In this document: positions 32,312 to 40,727 of the stretch, piece after piece
Numbering within the stretch: the stretch's first letter is position 1
Layout of the letters: every line of letters begins with the position of its first letter
Assembly: GCA_965183835.1 (NCBI GenBank)
Contig: CBCYME010000027.1
Location: 62,001-126,000, forward strand
Length of the DNA: 64,000 nucleotides
DNA from: OMPR01 sp965183835
Lineage (GTDB): Bacteria; Pseudomonadota; Alphaproteobacteria; Rhodobacterales; Rhodobacteraceae
Direction of reading: 5' to 3'
Notes under the pieces: model-generated
What the model was told of the DNA's origin: nothing
Database searches by the model: none
What the model saw: the letters and a program-made list of their open reading frames with translations, nothing else
Position numbers and translations under genes: made by a program

Positions 32312-33660
32312 CCGCCGCCCTTATCGGATTTGCCCTTGTCCTGGTGCTTGTGCTCGTGCGCATGCCCATCGTTTTTGCCATGGGCCTCGTCGGCACGCTG
32401 GGCTTCGCCTACGAACGCGGCGGCTCGATCTTTTCTGAGCGCGGCCTCAAGGCGGCGATGTCGATGGTGGGTCGTCAAACCATGGACACCGCACAGGATT
32501 ACGGCCTGTCCGTTGTGCCACTGTTCATCCTGATGGGTCTGTTTGTGAACAAAGGCGGCATGGCGAAAGAGCTTTATGCAGTCTCCAACGCCTTTCTTGG
32601 CCATATGCGCGGTGGCATCGCCATGGCAACCGTCGCGGCCTGCGGTGGATTTTCAGCCATCTGTGGATCGTCGCTCGCAACAGCGGCCACCATGTCCAAG
32701 GTCGCAATGCCCGAAATGCGCCGTTATGGTTACTCCGATGAACTGTCGACCGCATCCATCGCGGCAGGCGGCACACTCGGCATCCTGATCCCGCCGTCGG
32801 TGATCTTGGTGATTTATGGCCTGTTGACCGAAACGTCTATTGGCAAACTGTTCATGGCAGGGGTTCTGCCCGGTATATTGGGCATCCTGTTCTATCTCTT
32901 TGCCGTCCGCTGGACCGTCTGGCGCAACCCTGAATCCGGTCCTGCGGGTGAACGAGCCGGATGGGGTGAACGCGTTAAGGCACTTGGCTCTGTCTGGGCT
33001 GTGCTGTTGCTGTTCTTCCTCGTCATCGGCGGGTTGTACGGCGCGTTTGATTTCGAACCGCTGAATCTGACCTTCTCCCCGACCGAAGCCGCAGGCATGG
33101 GCGCTGCTGGTGCCTTTCTGATCGCTCTCTTCCGGGGTGGGCTGACCTTTGGCGGCATTTTTGAGGTTCTCAAAGAAACCTCTTTCACCGCCGCGTCCCT
33201 ATTTGCCGTCCTGATCGGCGCACAGGTGTTTTCAAACTTCATCAACCTTGCAGGCCTGCCCGAGGCCCTGATCGCCATGGTCACCGCCTATGAGGTGCCC
33301 CCCTTTGCAGTCATCCTGATGATCCTCGGCATCTATATCATCCTTGGCTGTGTCTTTGAATCGCTGTCGATGCTGTTGCTGACCGTGCCAATCTTCTTCC
33401 CGTTGGTCACGTCGCTGGGCTATGACCCGATCTGGTTCGGCATTGTGGTTGTGGTGGTCACCGAAATTTCACTCATCACACCCCCGGTTGGATTGAACGT
33501 GTTCATTCTAAAAGGGGTCGTTGGGGATGTTTCAACCGCCACTATCTTCAAGGGCGTCACCCCCTTCTGGACCGCAGATATCTTCCGATTAGCGCTAATT
33601 GTCCTGGTCCCCTGGGTGGTTCTGGTTTTGCCAAATTACTTTGGCTCCCTCGGGCACTGA
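32308..33660 (+). CDS. dctM: TRAP transporter large membrane subunit DctM
   Basis: The protein has 450 residues with about 11-12 membrane helices, the size of DctM. Family segments include GGFSAICGSSLATAATMSKVAMPEM and AAGGTLGILIPPSVILVIYGLLTE. It is the sodium-driven channel of the TRAP system. A strong terminator follows at 33670, so the TRAP genes end a transcription unit before paaZ. Confidence 0.93.
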   Translation: MTAALIGFALVLVLVLVRMPIVFAMGLVGTLGFAYERGGSIFSERGLKAAMSMVGRQTMDTAQDYGLSVVPLFILMGLFVNKGGMAKELYAVSNAFLGHMRGGIAMATVAACGGFSAICGSSLATAATMSKVAMPEMRRYGYSDELSTASIAAGGTLGILIPPSVILVIYGLLTETSIGKLFMAGVLPGILGILFYLFAVRWTVWRNPESGPAGERAGWGERVKALGSVWAVLLLFFLVIGGLYGAFDFEPLNLTFSPTEAAGMGAAGAFLIALFRGGLTFGGIFEVLKETSFTAASLFAVLIGAQVFSNFINLAGLPEALIAMVTAYEVPPFAVILMILGIYIILGCVFESLSMLLLTVPIFFPLVTSLGYDPIWFGIVVVVVTEISLITPPVGLNVFILKGVVGDVSTATIFKGVTPFWTADIFRLALIVLVPWVVLVLPNYFGSLGH

Positions 33661-33669
33661 CACTGACAC

Positions 33670-33705
33670 TCGGCCGGAGCGACCCCCTCGCTCCGGCCGA
33701 TTTCG
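33670..33705 (+). terminator. terminator after dctM
   Basis: TCGGCCGGAGCG (33670-33681) and CGCTCCGGCCGA (33689-33700) form a perfect 12-bp stem with a 7-nt loop, followed by TTTCGT. It separates dctPQM from paaZ. Confidence 0.8.
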
Positions 33706-33735
33706 TAAGAGCATCAACTTTTTGCATCAAAATAA

Positions 33736-33755
33736 TTGACCGATCAGTCGGTCAA
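33736..33755. promoter_or_regulatory. candidate PaaR operator upstream of paaZ (best copy)
   Basis: TTGACCGA-TCAG-TCGGTCAA has perfect 8-bp arms. It lies 57 bp before the paaZ start and defines the consensus for the two diverged copies at 19351 and 28519. Confidence 0.75.
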
Positions 33756-33812
33756 TAATATCATACCCCCAACCGGGCGCACATTTGCCTGACTCGAAAC
33801 AGGAGAGGTCCC

Positions 33813-35843
33813 ATGACCCTACAACAGATTTCCAGCTTTGCAGCCGGCGAATGGATCACCCCAGATGCAGGCGCGCGCACCATCGCCTCCGCCATCACAG
33901 GCGAAGCTTTTGCCACTGCGGGCAACAGCTCGCTCGATGTGCAGGGCATGTTGGATTACGCCCGCACAGTTGGCGGCCCCGCCCTGCGCAAGATGACATT
34001 CCACGAACGTGCCAAGATGATCAAAGCCTTGGCCAACGCTCTGGGCGCGCAGAAACAAGCGCTCTACGATCTCAGCTTTAACACCGGCGCGATTCAAAGC
34101 GATCACATGATCGATATCGACGGCGGCATCGGCACCATGTTTGTCTTTGCCTCCAAAGGGCGTCGTGAAATGCCCGATGGTCACGTCTATCTGGATGGCG
34201 ATCTGGAACAACTCAGCCGCAATGGCACTTTCCTTGGCCAGCACGTTTGCACCCCGTTGCAGGGTGTGGCCGTCCACATCAACGCATTCAACTTCCCCGT
34301 CTGGGGTATGTTGGAAAAGCTGGCCCCCACTTTGCTGGCCGGTGTCCCTGCAATCGTGAAACCCGCCACCAACAGTTGCTATGTGACCGAGCTGGCGGTG
34401 AAGATCATGCTGGACGCTGGCATCTTGCCCCCCGGCGCATTGCAACTGGTCTCGGGCGGTCTGGGCGATATGCTCGACCACCTCGGTATGCAGGATGTGG
34501 TCAGCTTTACCGGTTCGGCCAACACCGCGCTGATGCTGCGATCAAACCCGGTGATCCTGAACAACGCCGTGCGCTTTGTGGCCGAACAAGACAGCCTGAA
34601 CGCCTCCATTCTGGGCCCCGACGCTGAACCCGGCACGCCAGAATTCGATCTGTTCATCAAAGAGGTCAGCCGCGAGATGACCGCCAAAGCCGGTCAGAAA
34701 TGTACCGCCATCCGCCGCATCATCGCACCCGAAACCACAACACAAGCCGTGATCGAAGCCCTGTCCGCACGTCTGGCGAAAATCACCATTGGTGATCCCC
34801 GTCTGGACAGCACCCGTATGGGCGCACTGGTGTCAAACGGTCAAAAACAGGACGTGCTGGAAAAGGCCGCGATCCTTGGCCAAGAGGCCGAGCGCGTCTT
34901 TGGCGATCCTGAAAACTTTGACGTCCAAGGTGCTGACAAAGACAAGGGCGCGTTCCTGCCACCCATGTTGTTCCACTGCGCCGACCCCGACAACGCGCAG
35001 CGGGTCCACGACACCGAAGCCTTTGGCCCCGTCTCTACCGTCATGGGCTACCGCGATCTGGACCATGCCATCGCGTTGGCGAACCGCGGCCAAGGCTCGC
35101 TCGTGACATCCGTGATCACCCACGACCCCGCTGTTGCGCGCGACGTGGTTCTGGGTTCCGGCGCGTACCACGGTCGGATCTACATCAACAACCGCGACTC
35201 GATGAAGGAATCCACCGGCCACGGCTCTCCCCTGCCCCACATGGTGCATGGCGGCCCCGGTCGCGCCGGTGGTGGCGAAGAAATGGGCGGTGTGCGCGGC
35301 GTCAAGCACTACATGCAGCGCACCGCGATCCAAGGCTCGCCCGAGATGCTGACCGCCATTGGCGAACGCTGGGTTCCCGGCACGCCCGAGATCAAGGCAA
35401 CCGCGCACCCGTTCACGCGTAAATATGGTGAACTGTCGATTGGCGAGACGTTGAACACCGCCTCGCGCACCGTCACCATGGATGACATCGAACTGTTCGC
35501 CAAATTCACCGGCGACACGTTTTATGCCCACATGGATGACGACGCCGCCAAGCGGAACCCCTTCTTCCCCGGTCGTGTGGCACACGGTTACCTGCTGCTC
35601 AGCTTTGCTGCGGGTCTGTTTGTTGAACCCAACGAAGGCCCCGTTCTGGCCAACACCGGCCTTGATAACCTGCGTTTTATGAAACCCGTCAGCGCCGGGG
35701 ACAGCATCAAGGTTCGTCTCAGCGTCAAGAAAAAGACTCAGCGCACCGATGAATACGGCGAAGTCCGCTGGCACGTCACCCTAACCAATCAGGATGATGA
35801 AATGGTCGCAGAATACGAACTGCTGACCATGAACGCCTATTGA
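33813..35843 (+). CDS. paaZ: oxepin-CoA hydrolase / 3-oxo-5,6-dehydrosuberyl-CoA semialdehyde dehydrogenase
   Basis: The protein has 676 residues. The N-terminal aldehyde dehydrogenase domain (about 1-520; AEQDSLNASILGPDAEPG and the cysteine of KAGQKCTAIRRI) is fused to a C-terminal MaoC-like hydratase (about 530-676; AKFTGDTFYAHMDDDAAKRNPFFPGRVAHGY). It opens the oxepin ring and oxidises the resulting aldehyde. The best PaaR-like site lies upstream. A hairpin follows at 35853. Confidence 0.97.
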   Translation: MTLQQISSFAAGEWITPDAGARTIASAITGEAFATAGNSSLDVQGMLDYARTVGGPALRKMTFHERAKMIKALANALGAQKQALYDLSFNTGAIQSDHMIDIDGGIGTMFVFASKGRREMPDGHVYLDGDLEQLSRNGTFLGQHVCTPLQGVAVHINAFNFPVWGMLEKLAPTLLAGVPAIVKPATNSCYVTELAVKIMLDAGILPPGALQLVSGGLGDMLDHLGMQDVVSFTGSANTALMLRSNPVILNNAVRFVAEQDSLNASILGPDAEPGTPEFDLFIKEVSREMTAKAGQKCTAIRRIIAPETTTQAVIEALSARLAKITIGDPRLDSTRMGALVSNGQKQDVLEKAAILGQEAERVFGDPENFDVQGADKDKGAFLPPMLFHCADPDNAQRVHDTEAFGPVSTVMGYRDLDHAIALANRGQGSLVTSVITHDPAVARDVVLGSGAYHGRIYINNRDSMKESTGHGSPLPHMVHGGPGRAGGGEEMGGVRGVKHYMQRTAIQGSPEMLTAIGERWVPGTPEIKATAHPFTRKYGELSIGETLNTASRTVTMDDIELFAKFTGDTFYAHMDDDAAKRNPFFPGRVAHGYLLLSFAAGLFVEPNEGPVLANTGLDNLRFMKPVSAGDSIKVRLSVKKKTQRTDEYGEVRWHVTLTNQDDEMVAEYELLTMNAY

Positions 35844-35852
35844 TCCACGTTG

Positions 35853-35878
35853 GGGCCTTGAGGCAGCTCAGGGCCCCG
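35853..35878 (+). terminator. hairpin after paaZ
   Basis: GGGGCCTTGAG (35853-35863) pairs with CTCAGGGCCCC (35868-35878) with one G-T pair and a 4-nt loop. No U run follows, so it is a weak terminator or a 3' stabiliser. Confidence 0.55.
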
Positions 35879-36054
35879 ATATACAGGTGCAATCAAAGCT
35901 TATGTCTCTTGCTACTTATTTGCCCCAAAGAACCAGCTTGTCCCCATCGTGAACTCTTGCCAATAATTCTGCATTGAAGCCGGCCAAACAGCGGTCTAGC
36001 AAATCACTTGAGCAAGATTGATCGCTCAAAGACAAAGCGTTCGGGGTAATTGCA

Positions 36055-36498
36055 ATGATGTTTCGCTCATTCGTAACGTGGCTTTGCCGTTTTGCAGGTC
36101 TATGTGGACTGTTTGTCCTGACGGTATTTATGATCAATGTCTTGAGCCTCAATGTCAGCGCGTTTGAGGAAGATTGGCAAGAGATGGAAAGTGGATACAT
36201 AACCACCCTAAACATACACAACGAAACCGAGTTTTGTTTGTGTCCAGCGTATGCTTGCGAATCTCAAACGGAGGCCGCCTTGATCGCGCGCCCAACGATC
36301 TGGGGTTTGCGAAGCTTTCGCTATGTTCGCGACCCAGCCTTTCCCACACCAAACAGGCCAAAGTATCTGGAGACCGAATACCCGAGGTCGATTTACGCTG
36401 GGGGGGAACAGGAATTTTGCGTAACCAAGGCTCAGGGCGATACCCTCTTCGTGACATTAACGGAAAAAAACGGGAACCTCTGGCTTAACATCAAGTAG
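36055..36498 (+). CDS. hypothetical protein with one N-terminal membrane segment
   Basis: The protein has 147 residues. Residues about 10-35 (LCRFAGLCGLFVLTVFMINVL) form a membrane segment or uncleaved signal; the rest is probably extracytoplasmic with three or four cysteines. I do not recognise the family. Base composition looks less GC-rich than the paa genes, which suggests later arrival. There is no operon partner. The second ATG may be the true start. Confidence 0.55.
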   Translation: MMFRSFVTWLCRFAGLCGLFVLTVFMINVLSLNVSAFEEDWQEMESGYITTLNIHNETEFCLCPAYACESQTEAALIARPTIWGLRSFRYVRDPAFPTPNRPKYLETEYPRSIYAGGEQEFCVTKAQGDTLFVTLTEKNGNLWLNIK

Positions 36499-36636
36499 TG
36501 TATTCTGGTCGAAAGCTCAGTCCGCTTAGCCAGGATTTGGCACTCTTGAAAAATTGGGACCGACCAGTGATCCAAGCCATGGCGAATGGCTGCTTTTCCC
36601 ATGGCGCCCGGCAACGGCACACCGTAAACTATAGGC

Positions 36637-37440
36637 ATGACGACCCAAAACATCTGGTTTGAAACCTCTGTCACCCGCCTGATTGATCCGCAAAACCAGC
36701 GGGTGTGGTCTTTGATCGTATCCCTCTTTGGGGATCTGGCCCAACAGCCTGGTGACCGCATCTCGGGTGGAGCGCTGACACGGATCATTCAACCCATGGG
36801 CATCAAACCCGAGGCCATGCGCGTGGCGCTGCACCGCCTGCGCAAAGATGGCTGGATCGAAAGCACCCGTTCGGGGCGGGCCTCAGTGCATTTCCTGACC
36901 GACTTTGGCCGCGCCCAATCCGCCAAGGTCACCCCCCGCATCTATAATCGCGCGCCTGAAATCCCCAAGGACTGGCACATCCTGATCGCCGAAGACGGCC
37001 CCGGCATTCACCCCCTGGATGACCTGCTGCTGGCCGAGAATTACATCAGCATCGGACGCACTGTCGCCCTCGGCTCTGGCCCGCTGCCCAAAAACTGCGA
37101 TGATCTGGTCGCGTTCGAGGCCACTGCACGATCCGTGCCCGATTGGCTGAAAACCCGGCTCTGCCCCCCCGACCTGATCCTTGCCTGCAAGGACCTGCGC
37201 GACGCGGCAAAAAGCGTGTCCCAAAACCGGCCACAAAACGCCCACCCCACCGCGTGGGAAATCGCCGCCCTGCGCACGCTGCTGATCCACCGCTGGCGGC
37301 GTGTGGTCCTGCGCCATCCCGGCCTGCCCCGCGCCTTTTTCCCCAGCGACTGGGCCGGCCCCGATTGCCGGTCCGAGGTTTTCCGCCTGCTCGACACCCT
37401 TTCTTTTCCGACACTGGACGCCCTGAACAAGCTGGACTAA
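36637..37440 (+). CDS. paaX: PaaX-family transcriptional regulator
   Basis: The protein has 267 residues. The N-terminal winged helix (LIVSLFGDLAQQPGDRISGGALTRII, then PEAMRVALHRLRKDGWIESTRSGR) and the C-terminal PaaX domain (HRWRRVVLRHPGLPRAFFPSDWAG) are recognisable. PaaX proteins repress paa genes and respond to phenylacetyl-CoA. Here it coexists with a TetR-type PaaR, so either control is layered or PaaX governs its own locus. The hydrolase gene follows after 64 nt. Confidence 0.85.
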   Translation: MTTQNIWFETSVTRLIDPQNQRVWSLIVSLFGDLAQQPGDRISGGALTRIIQPMGIKPEAMRVALHRLRKDGWIESTRSGRASVHFLTDFGRAQSAKVTPRIYNRAPEIPKDWHILIAEDGPGIHPLDDLLLAENYISIGRTVALGSGPLPKNCDDLVAFEATARSVPDWLKTRLCPPDLILACKDLRDAAKSVSQNRPQNAHPTAWEIAALRTLLIHRWRRVVLRHPGLPRAFFPSDWAGPDCRSEVFRLLDTLSFPTLDALNKLD

Positions 37441-37504
37441 GTCTTGCTGCGTGACAGAAACCGCCGGGGCCCGATCCCCACAGCTTTGCGGAGACTCCCG
37501 CCAA

Positions 37505-38482
37505 ATGACCATCCTCCTGTCTGTTTTGGGCACGTTCACGGTACTTTTGCTGGCAGGTCTCACCCTGTCCTATTTCTGGACCCGCAAACTGGCGCGACTG
37601 GGGGAATTCCTCTCCCCGCAAGCCGGTAAAATCCAAACCGTGAAAGACGGCGCAATCCATTATGTCGAGGCCGGAAATCCGAAAAAACAGACGCTTGTGC
37701 TGATCCATGGACTGTCCGGGCAATTGCAGCACTTCACCTATGGCCTCGTCAAACGCTTGTCCCAAGATCACCACGTCATCGCGCTGGATCGTCCGGGATG
37801 TGGCTATTCCACACGCGACTCTGACGATCTTGCCACGCTGCCCGAACAGGCCCGCATGATTGCCGAGTTCCTGACCCTGAAACAGATCAAAGACCCCGTT
37901 CTGGTCGGGCATTCTCTGGGCGGCGCAGTGGCGCTGGCTATCGCGCTGGACAATCCGCGCTGGATTGCCGGGCTGGCCCTCCTTGCGCCCCTGACACATC
38001 CCCTGCGCGGCGCCCCTGACGTGTTCAAACCGCTGCAGATCCGCTCACCTTTTGTGCGCCGCGCCTTGGCCAACACAATTGCCGTCCCTATGGCCCAGCA
38101 CACCGCCTCAGCCGCGCTGACCGCCGTCTTTGCCCCCGAACCCTGTCCCGAGGATTTCCTTGACCGTGCTGGCGGCGCATTGGGCCTGCGCCCCAAAGCT
38201 TTTGTTGCCGCTTCCGCCGATGCGGTCGGTGCAGATCTCAGCATCGAACACCAGTCCACCCGATACGGCGAACTGCGCACCCCCGGCGCCATCCTGTTCG
38301 GAACCGACGACGCAATTCTGCCCATCACCGAACAAGGCCAATCGATGGAACAATACGGCCTGCGCTGCGAAAAACTCGACGGCCTGGGACACATGCTGCC
38401 CATCACCGCACTGGACGATTGCGAAGGATTTATCCGCAGTGTTTCCATCTCAACCCGCCTTCCCGCCAGCCTCTCGTCTTGA
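37505..38482 (+). CDS. alpha/beta hydrolase
   Basis: The start at 37505 gives 325 residues with an N-terminal membrane anchor (ILLSVLGTFTVLLLAGLTLSYFW). The hydrolase motifs are LIHGLSGQLQ (oxyanion), ALDRPGCGYS, nucleophile elbow GHSLGGAVAL, acid GTDDAILP and histidine GLGHMLP. The substrate is unknown. It follows paaX and may share its transcript, but no paa-specific role is known. Confidence 0.85.
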   Translation: MTILLSVLGTFTVLLLAGLTLSYFWTRKLARLGEFLSPQAGKIQTVKDGAIHYVEAGNPKKQTLVLIHGLSGQLQHFTYGLVKRLSQDHHVIALDRPGCGYSTRDSDDLATLPEQARMIAEFLTLKQIKDPVLVGHSLGGAVALAIALDNPRWIAGLALLAPLTHPLRGAPDVFKPLQIRSPFVRRALANTIAVPMAQHTASAALTAVFAPEPCPEDFLDRAGGALGLRPKAFVAASADAVGADLSIEHQSTRYGELRTPGAILFGTDDAILPITEQGQSMEQYGLRCEKLDGLGHMLPITALDDCEGFIRSVSISTRLPASLSS

Positions 38483-38551
38483 CCCACCAAGCCCCCAAAC
38501 AGACGGTGAAAATTTTTCTACACAAAAAATGAGATTCAGCACCGGATGCAC

Positions 38552-38579
38552 TTGACCCGCCCCGCGCTGTCCCTTAAAT
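38552..38579 (+). promoter_or_regulatory. sigma-70-type promoter of the tRNA gene
   Basis: TTGACC (38552-38557) and TTAAAT (38574-38579) are spaced by 16 bp, 15 bp before the tRNA start. Confidence 0.6.
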
Positions 38580-38594
38580 CGCCCCTCACACCAT

Positions 38595-38671
38595 GGCGGT
38601 ATAGCTCAGTTGGTTAGAGCAGCGGAATCATAATCCGCGTGTCCGGGGTTCAAGTCCCTGTACCGCCACCA
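38595..38671 (+). tRNA. tRNA-Met (anticodon CAT), elongator type
   Basis: This is a 77-nt cloverleaf including an encoded CCA. The acceptor stem pairs GGCGGTA with TACCGCC, the D arm is GCTCAGTTGGTTAGAGC, the anticodon loop is ATCATAA in a GCGGA/TCCGC stem, and the T arm contains GGTTCAAGTCC. The sequence does not have the C-A start mismatch of initiator tRNA. It marks the switch from core genes to accessory DNA, as tRNA-anchored islands do, but I see no repeated 3' end downstream. Confidence 0.95.
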
Positions 38672-39012
38672 CTTCCCCCTCGATGATAATTAAGTTTACG
38701 TTTAACCTCTGCGGCTCGCCAACTGTAGCGGCGGGCTAGCTTCTGGACTCTCGTCCACTAGCTTCTGGACGGAAATTTTCACCACGCCAATTCCTGACAG
38801 GCTGATGCCTGATTACAGCCTAAAGCTGACCCACTGCCCGGAACGCGAATTTGCGATAGCCGACCTTCGCCGCGCGGGTTACGAACTGGTGATATGCGGA
38901 CAAAGGATGACTTCGCTGCGGCTGCGTCAATGACTGCTTTGCTAGTTCTCAAAAGTCTACTAGCGTTGCTATGATTGGTAAGGATTAGGGAAAATGGAGT
39001 AAACAACTCGAA
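38672..39012. other. gene-free stretch after the tRNA with a 13-bp direct repeat
   Basis: CTAGCTTCTGGAC occurs at 38736-38748 and 38758-38770 (22-bp period), starting 65 bp after the tRNA. No convincing frame is seen. It could be the remains of an integration site region. Confidence 0.4.
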
Positions 39013-39348
39013 ATGAGGGAAGGATTTTCACCGTTTTTCTTCGGGCTAATGATGATTTCATTTGCCACTGTTTTTTGGTTCATGGATTCACACCAAAGCC
39101 GCGAAGCTGAGTTATTGGCATCTGAAGTTGAAGTTTTCCTGGAAAACCATAGAAGGGAAAGTTCCGATCACTTGACCGCATATCAGCAGGCACTACAGCT
39201 GAAGAATATAACCCGTAGCCCAAACCGTATGTTGCTCAGCATGCTAACATTGGTGATAGCCGTGCAGTTTTTTTCTACGTTTTTCCAAAACTCAAAAGGG
39301 AAATTTATTATTCAAAAGTTCGTTAAGGCTTGGACATGGCGGCCCTAA
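39013..39348 (+). CDS. hypothetical protein with two membrane segments
   Basis: The protein has 111 residues. Membrane segments lie near residues 5-25 (SPFFFGLMMISFATVFWFM) and 72-92 (RMLLSMLTLVIAVQFFSTFF), separated by a hydrophilic helical stretch. The composition is AT-richer than the core genes. The family is unknown to me. It is the first gene of the accessory region. Confidence 0.5.
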   Translation: MREGFSPFFFGLMMISFATVFWFMDSHQSREAELLASEVEVFLENHRRESSDHLTAYQQALQLKNITRSPNRMLLSMLTLVIAVQFFSTFFQNSKGKFIIQKFVKAWTWRP

Positions 39349-39475
39349 ACTTCCGCCACTTCAATAGTTCTACAAAACGGACATCTATGCACAGCGCAGC
39401 ATCGGTCAAAGTGGGGCTCTCAGCGGTCTTTATCCGCAATCAGCATCAAAGTTCGCTTCCGGAAAATCGCCCAAA

Positions 39476-39752
39476 CTTTGCAAAGGTCGCAAACTGCGCA
39501 AAGCGGCCCACTAGCTTTGGTAGAAGTGTACTCCAGCAACAGATGTGGCGTTTTTCACAAGGGTAATTCCTAACCGGCCTCCCTGTGCGCGTCCAGTTTG
39601 CCCAGCTCATAAGCTTCTTTCAGTGCTTTTTTGATGCTCCAAACAGACAGATCATGGAAATCTCTATCATCTGAGTTTTGCGTGTTCAGGGTCGAAACAC
39701 CTAAAGTATTTTGAGCGACCATCTCCAAGGCTTGACAAATTCTCTGATCCAT
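39476..39752. repeat. left copy of a duplicated DUF6900 locus
   Basis: It is clearly similar to 62219-62405. Shared blocks include the CTAGCTTTGGTAGA region, TGTACTCCAGCAA, GTGGCGTTTTTCACAA, AATTCCTAAC, GCGCGTCCAG, ACACCTAAAGTATTTT and CTGATCCATGG. The right copy lacks about 97 bp of the middle. The two copies are in the same orientation about 22.7 kb apart and flank most of the accessory genes. Confidence 0.8.
39570..39752 (-). CDS. small DUF6900-like protein
   Basis: The protein has 60 residues from the ATG at 39752. The pattern AQNTLGVSTLNTQNSDDRDFHDLSVWS... followed by a helix AALKEAYELGK-like end matches the DUF6900 family of small proteins common on alphaproteobacterial mobile DNA. Function is unknown. 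The IS3 element ends 2 bp upstream of the start codon, so the original promoter and ribosome site are lost; expression would depend on the element. Confidence 0.6.
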   Translation of the reverse strand: MDQRICQALEMVAQNTLGVSTLNTQNSDDRDFHDLSVWSIKKALKEAYELGKLDAHREAG

Positions 39753-39792
39753 GGTGGACCTGTCACGCTTTTGTGCCGCTCCCAGTGCTCGT

Positions 39793-40695
39793 TTAAGCCA
39801 GCTTCCGTTCAAAAGCGACCGGGCTTTTCCAGCCTAATGCTGAGTGTCGGCGGCGCGGATTGTAGAACCCGTTAATGTATTCCGTTGCACGGCAATGGTT
39901 TGTTTGCAAACCATGAGAGTGGAAGATCGCCATCTCTGCCTTCCGCCGTGTTTCCCATGAATGCCGCCAGATCAGTTCTGACTTGATGGTTTTGAAGAAG
40001 GTTTCGACTGCCGCGTTGTCATAGCAGTTACCCTTGCCGCTCATCGACACCTTGAACCCGTTCTCGCGCAGGATCTTCTGGTCGTCGTGCGAACAATATT
40101 GCGACCCGCGATCCGTGTGATGAATGCAGTCCTTGGGTGGTTGTCGGAACGCGATTGCCATTTTCAACGCCCGGATCGCCAGGTCACGTTTCATCCGGTT
40201 GCTTACAGCCCATCCAATGACACGACGGGAATGCAGGTCCAGGATCACCGCGAGATAAAGCCACCCCTCGCGTGTCCAGACATAGCTGATATCGCCAGCC
40301 CATTTTTGATTGGGCTTGTCGGCGTTGAAATCGCGATCCAACAGGTTCGGCGCAATGTTGAACTTGTGATCGCTGTCGGTTGTGACCTTGTGTTTGCGCG
40401 TTCTCACAACAGATATGCCGTTCTGACGCATCAAACGTCCGACACGACGGTGACCGACATCCAAGCCGATCTCTTTCAGTTCTTCGGTCATGCGTGGCCG
40501 GCCATAACTGCCCAGACTGAGACGGGACGGCTCCTTGATGTGGGCCAGCGTGACCAAATCAGACCGCTGTCTGCGACTGGCCGGTCGATTGCGGAACGCA
40601 CGTAAACCACGTGAACTGACATCCATGACCTTGCAAAGACGCGCCGTTTCGAAAGTCTCCGCGTGTTCTTCAATGAACCTGAACCTGAACCTCAT
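39793..40695 (-). CDS. IS3-family transposase OrfB (DDE integrase domain)
   Basis: The protein has 300 residues. The DDE motif is visible: D in KWAGDISYVW, D in HHTDRGSQYCS and E in AAVETFFKTIKSEL, within an rve integrase core. An N-terminal HTH_21-like segment (GSYGRPRMTEELKEIG) precedes it. It is normally made as an OrfAB fusion by -1 frameshifting. Because orfA is split by the IS110 insertion, the fusion cannot form here, so the element is probably immobile. Confidence 0.92.
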   Translation of the reverse strand: MRFRFRFIEEHAETFETARLCKVMDVSSRGLRAFRNRPASRRQRSDLVTLAHIKEPSRLSLGSYGRPRMTEELKEIGLDVGHRRVGRLMRQNGISVVRTRKHKVTTDSDHKFNIAPNLLDRDFNADKPNQKWAGDISYVWTREGWLYLAVILDLHSRRVIGWAVSNRMKRDLAIRALKMAIAFRQPPKDCIHHTDRGSQYCSHDDQKILRENGFKVSMSGKGNCYDNAAVETFFKTIKSELIWRHSWETRRKAEMAIFHSHGLQTNHCRATEYINGFYNPRRRHSALGWKSPVAFERKLA

Positions 40696-40727
40696 GGCTT
40701 TTGGCCCGCGAAGAACTGCGTTGCTTC

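Noticed and set aside
34833..35774. A 313-residue minus-strand frame opposite paaZ
   Set aside because: Antisense to the conserved paaZ gene; no ribosome site or family match.
38595..38671. The tRNA as initiator tRNA-fMet
   Set aside because: The first and last acceptor bases pair (G-C), unlike initiator tRNAs.
38779..39006. A 75-residue minus-strand frame after the tRNA
   Set aside because: Low-complexity composition, no ribosome site and no family features.
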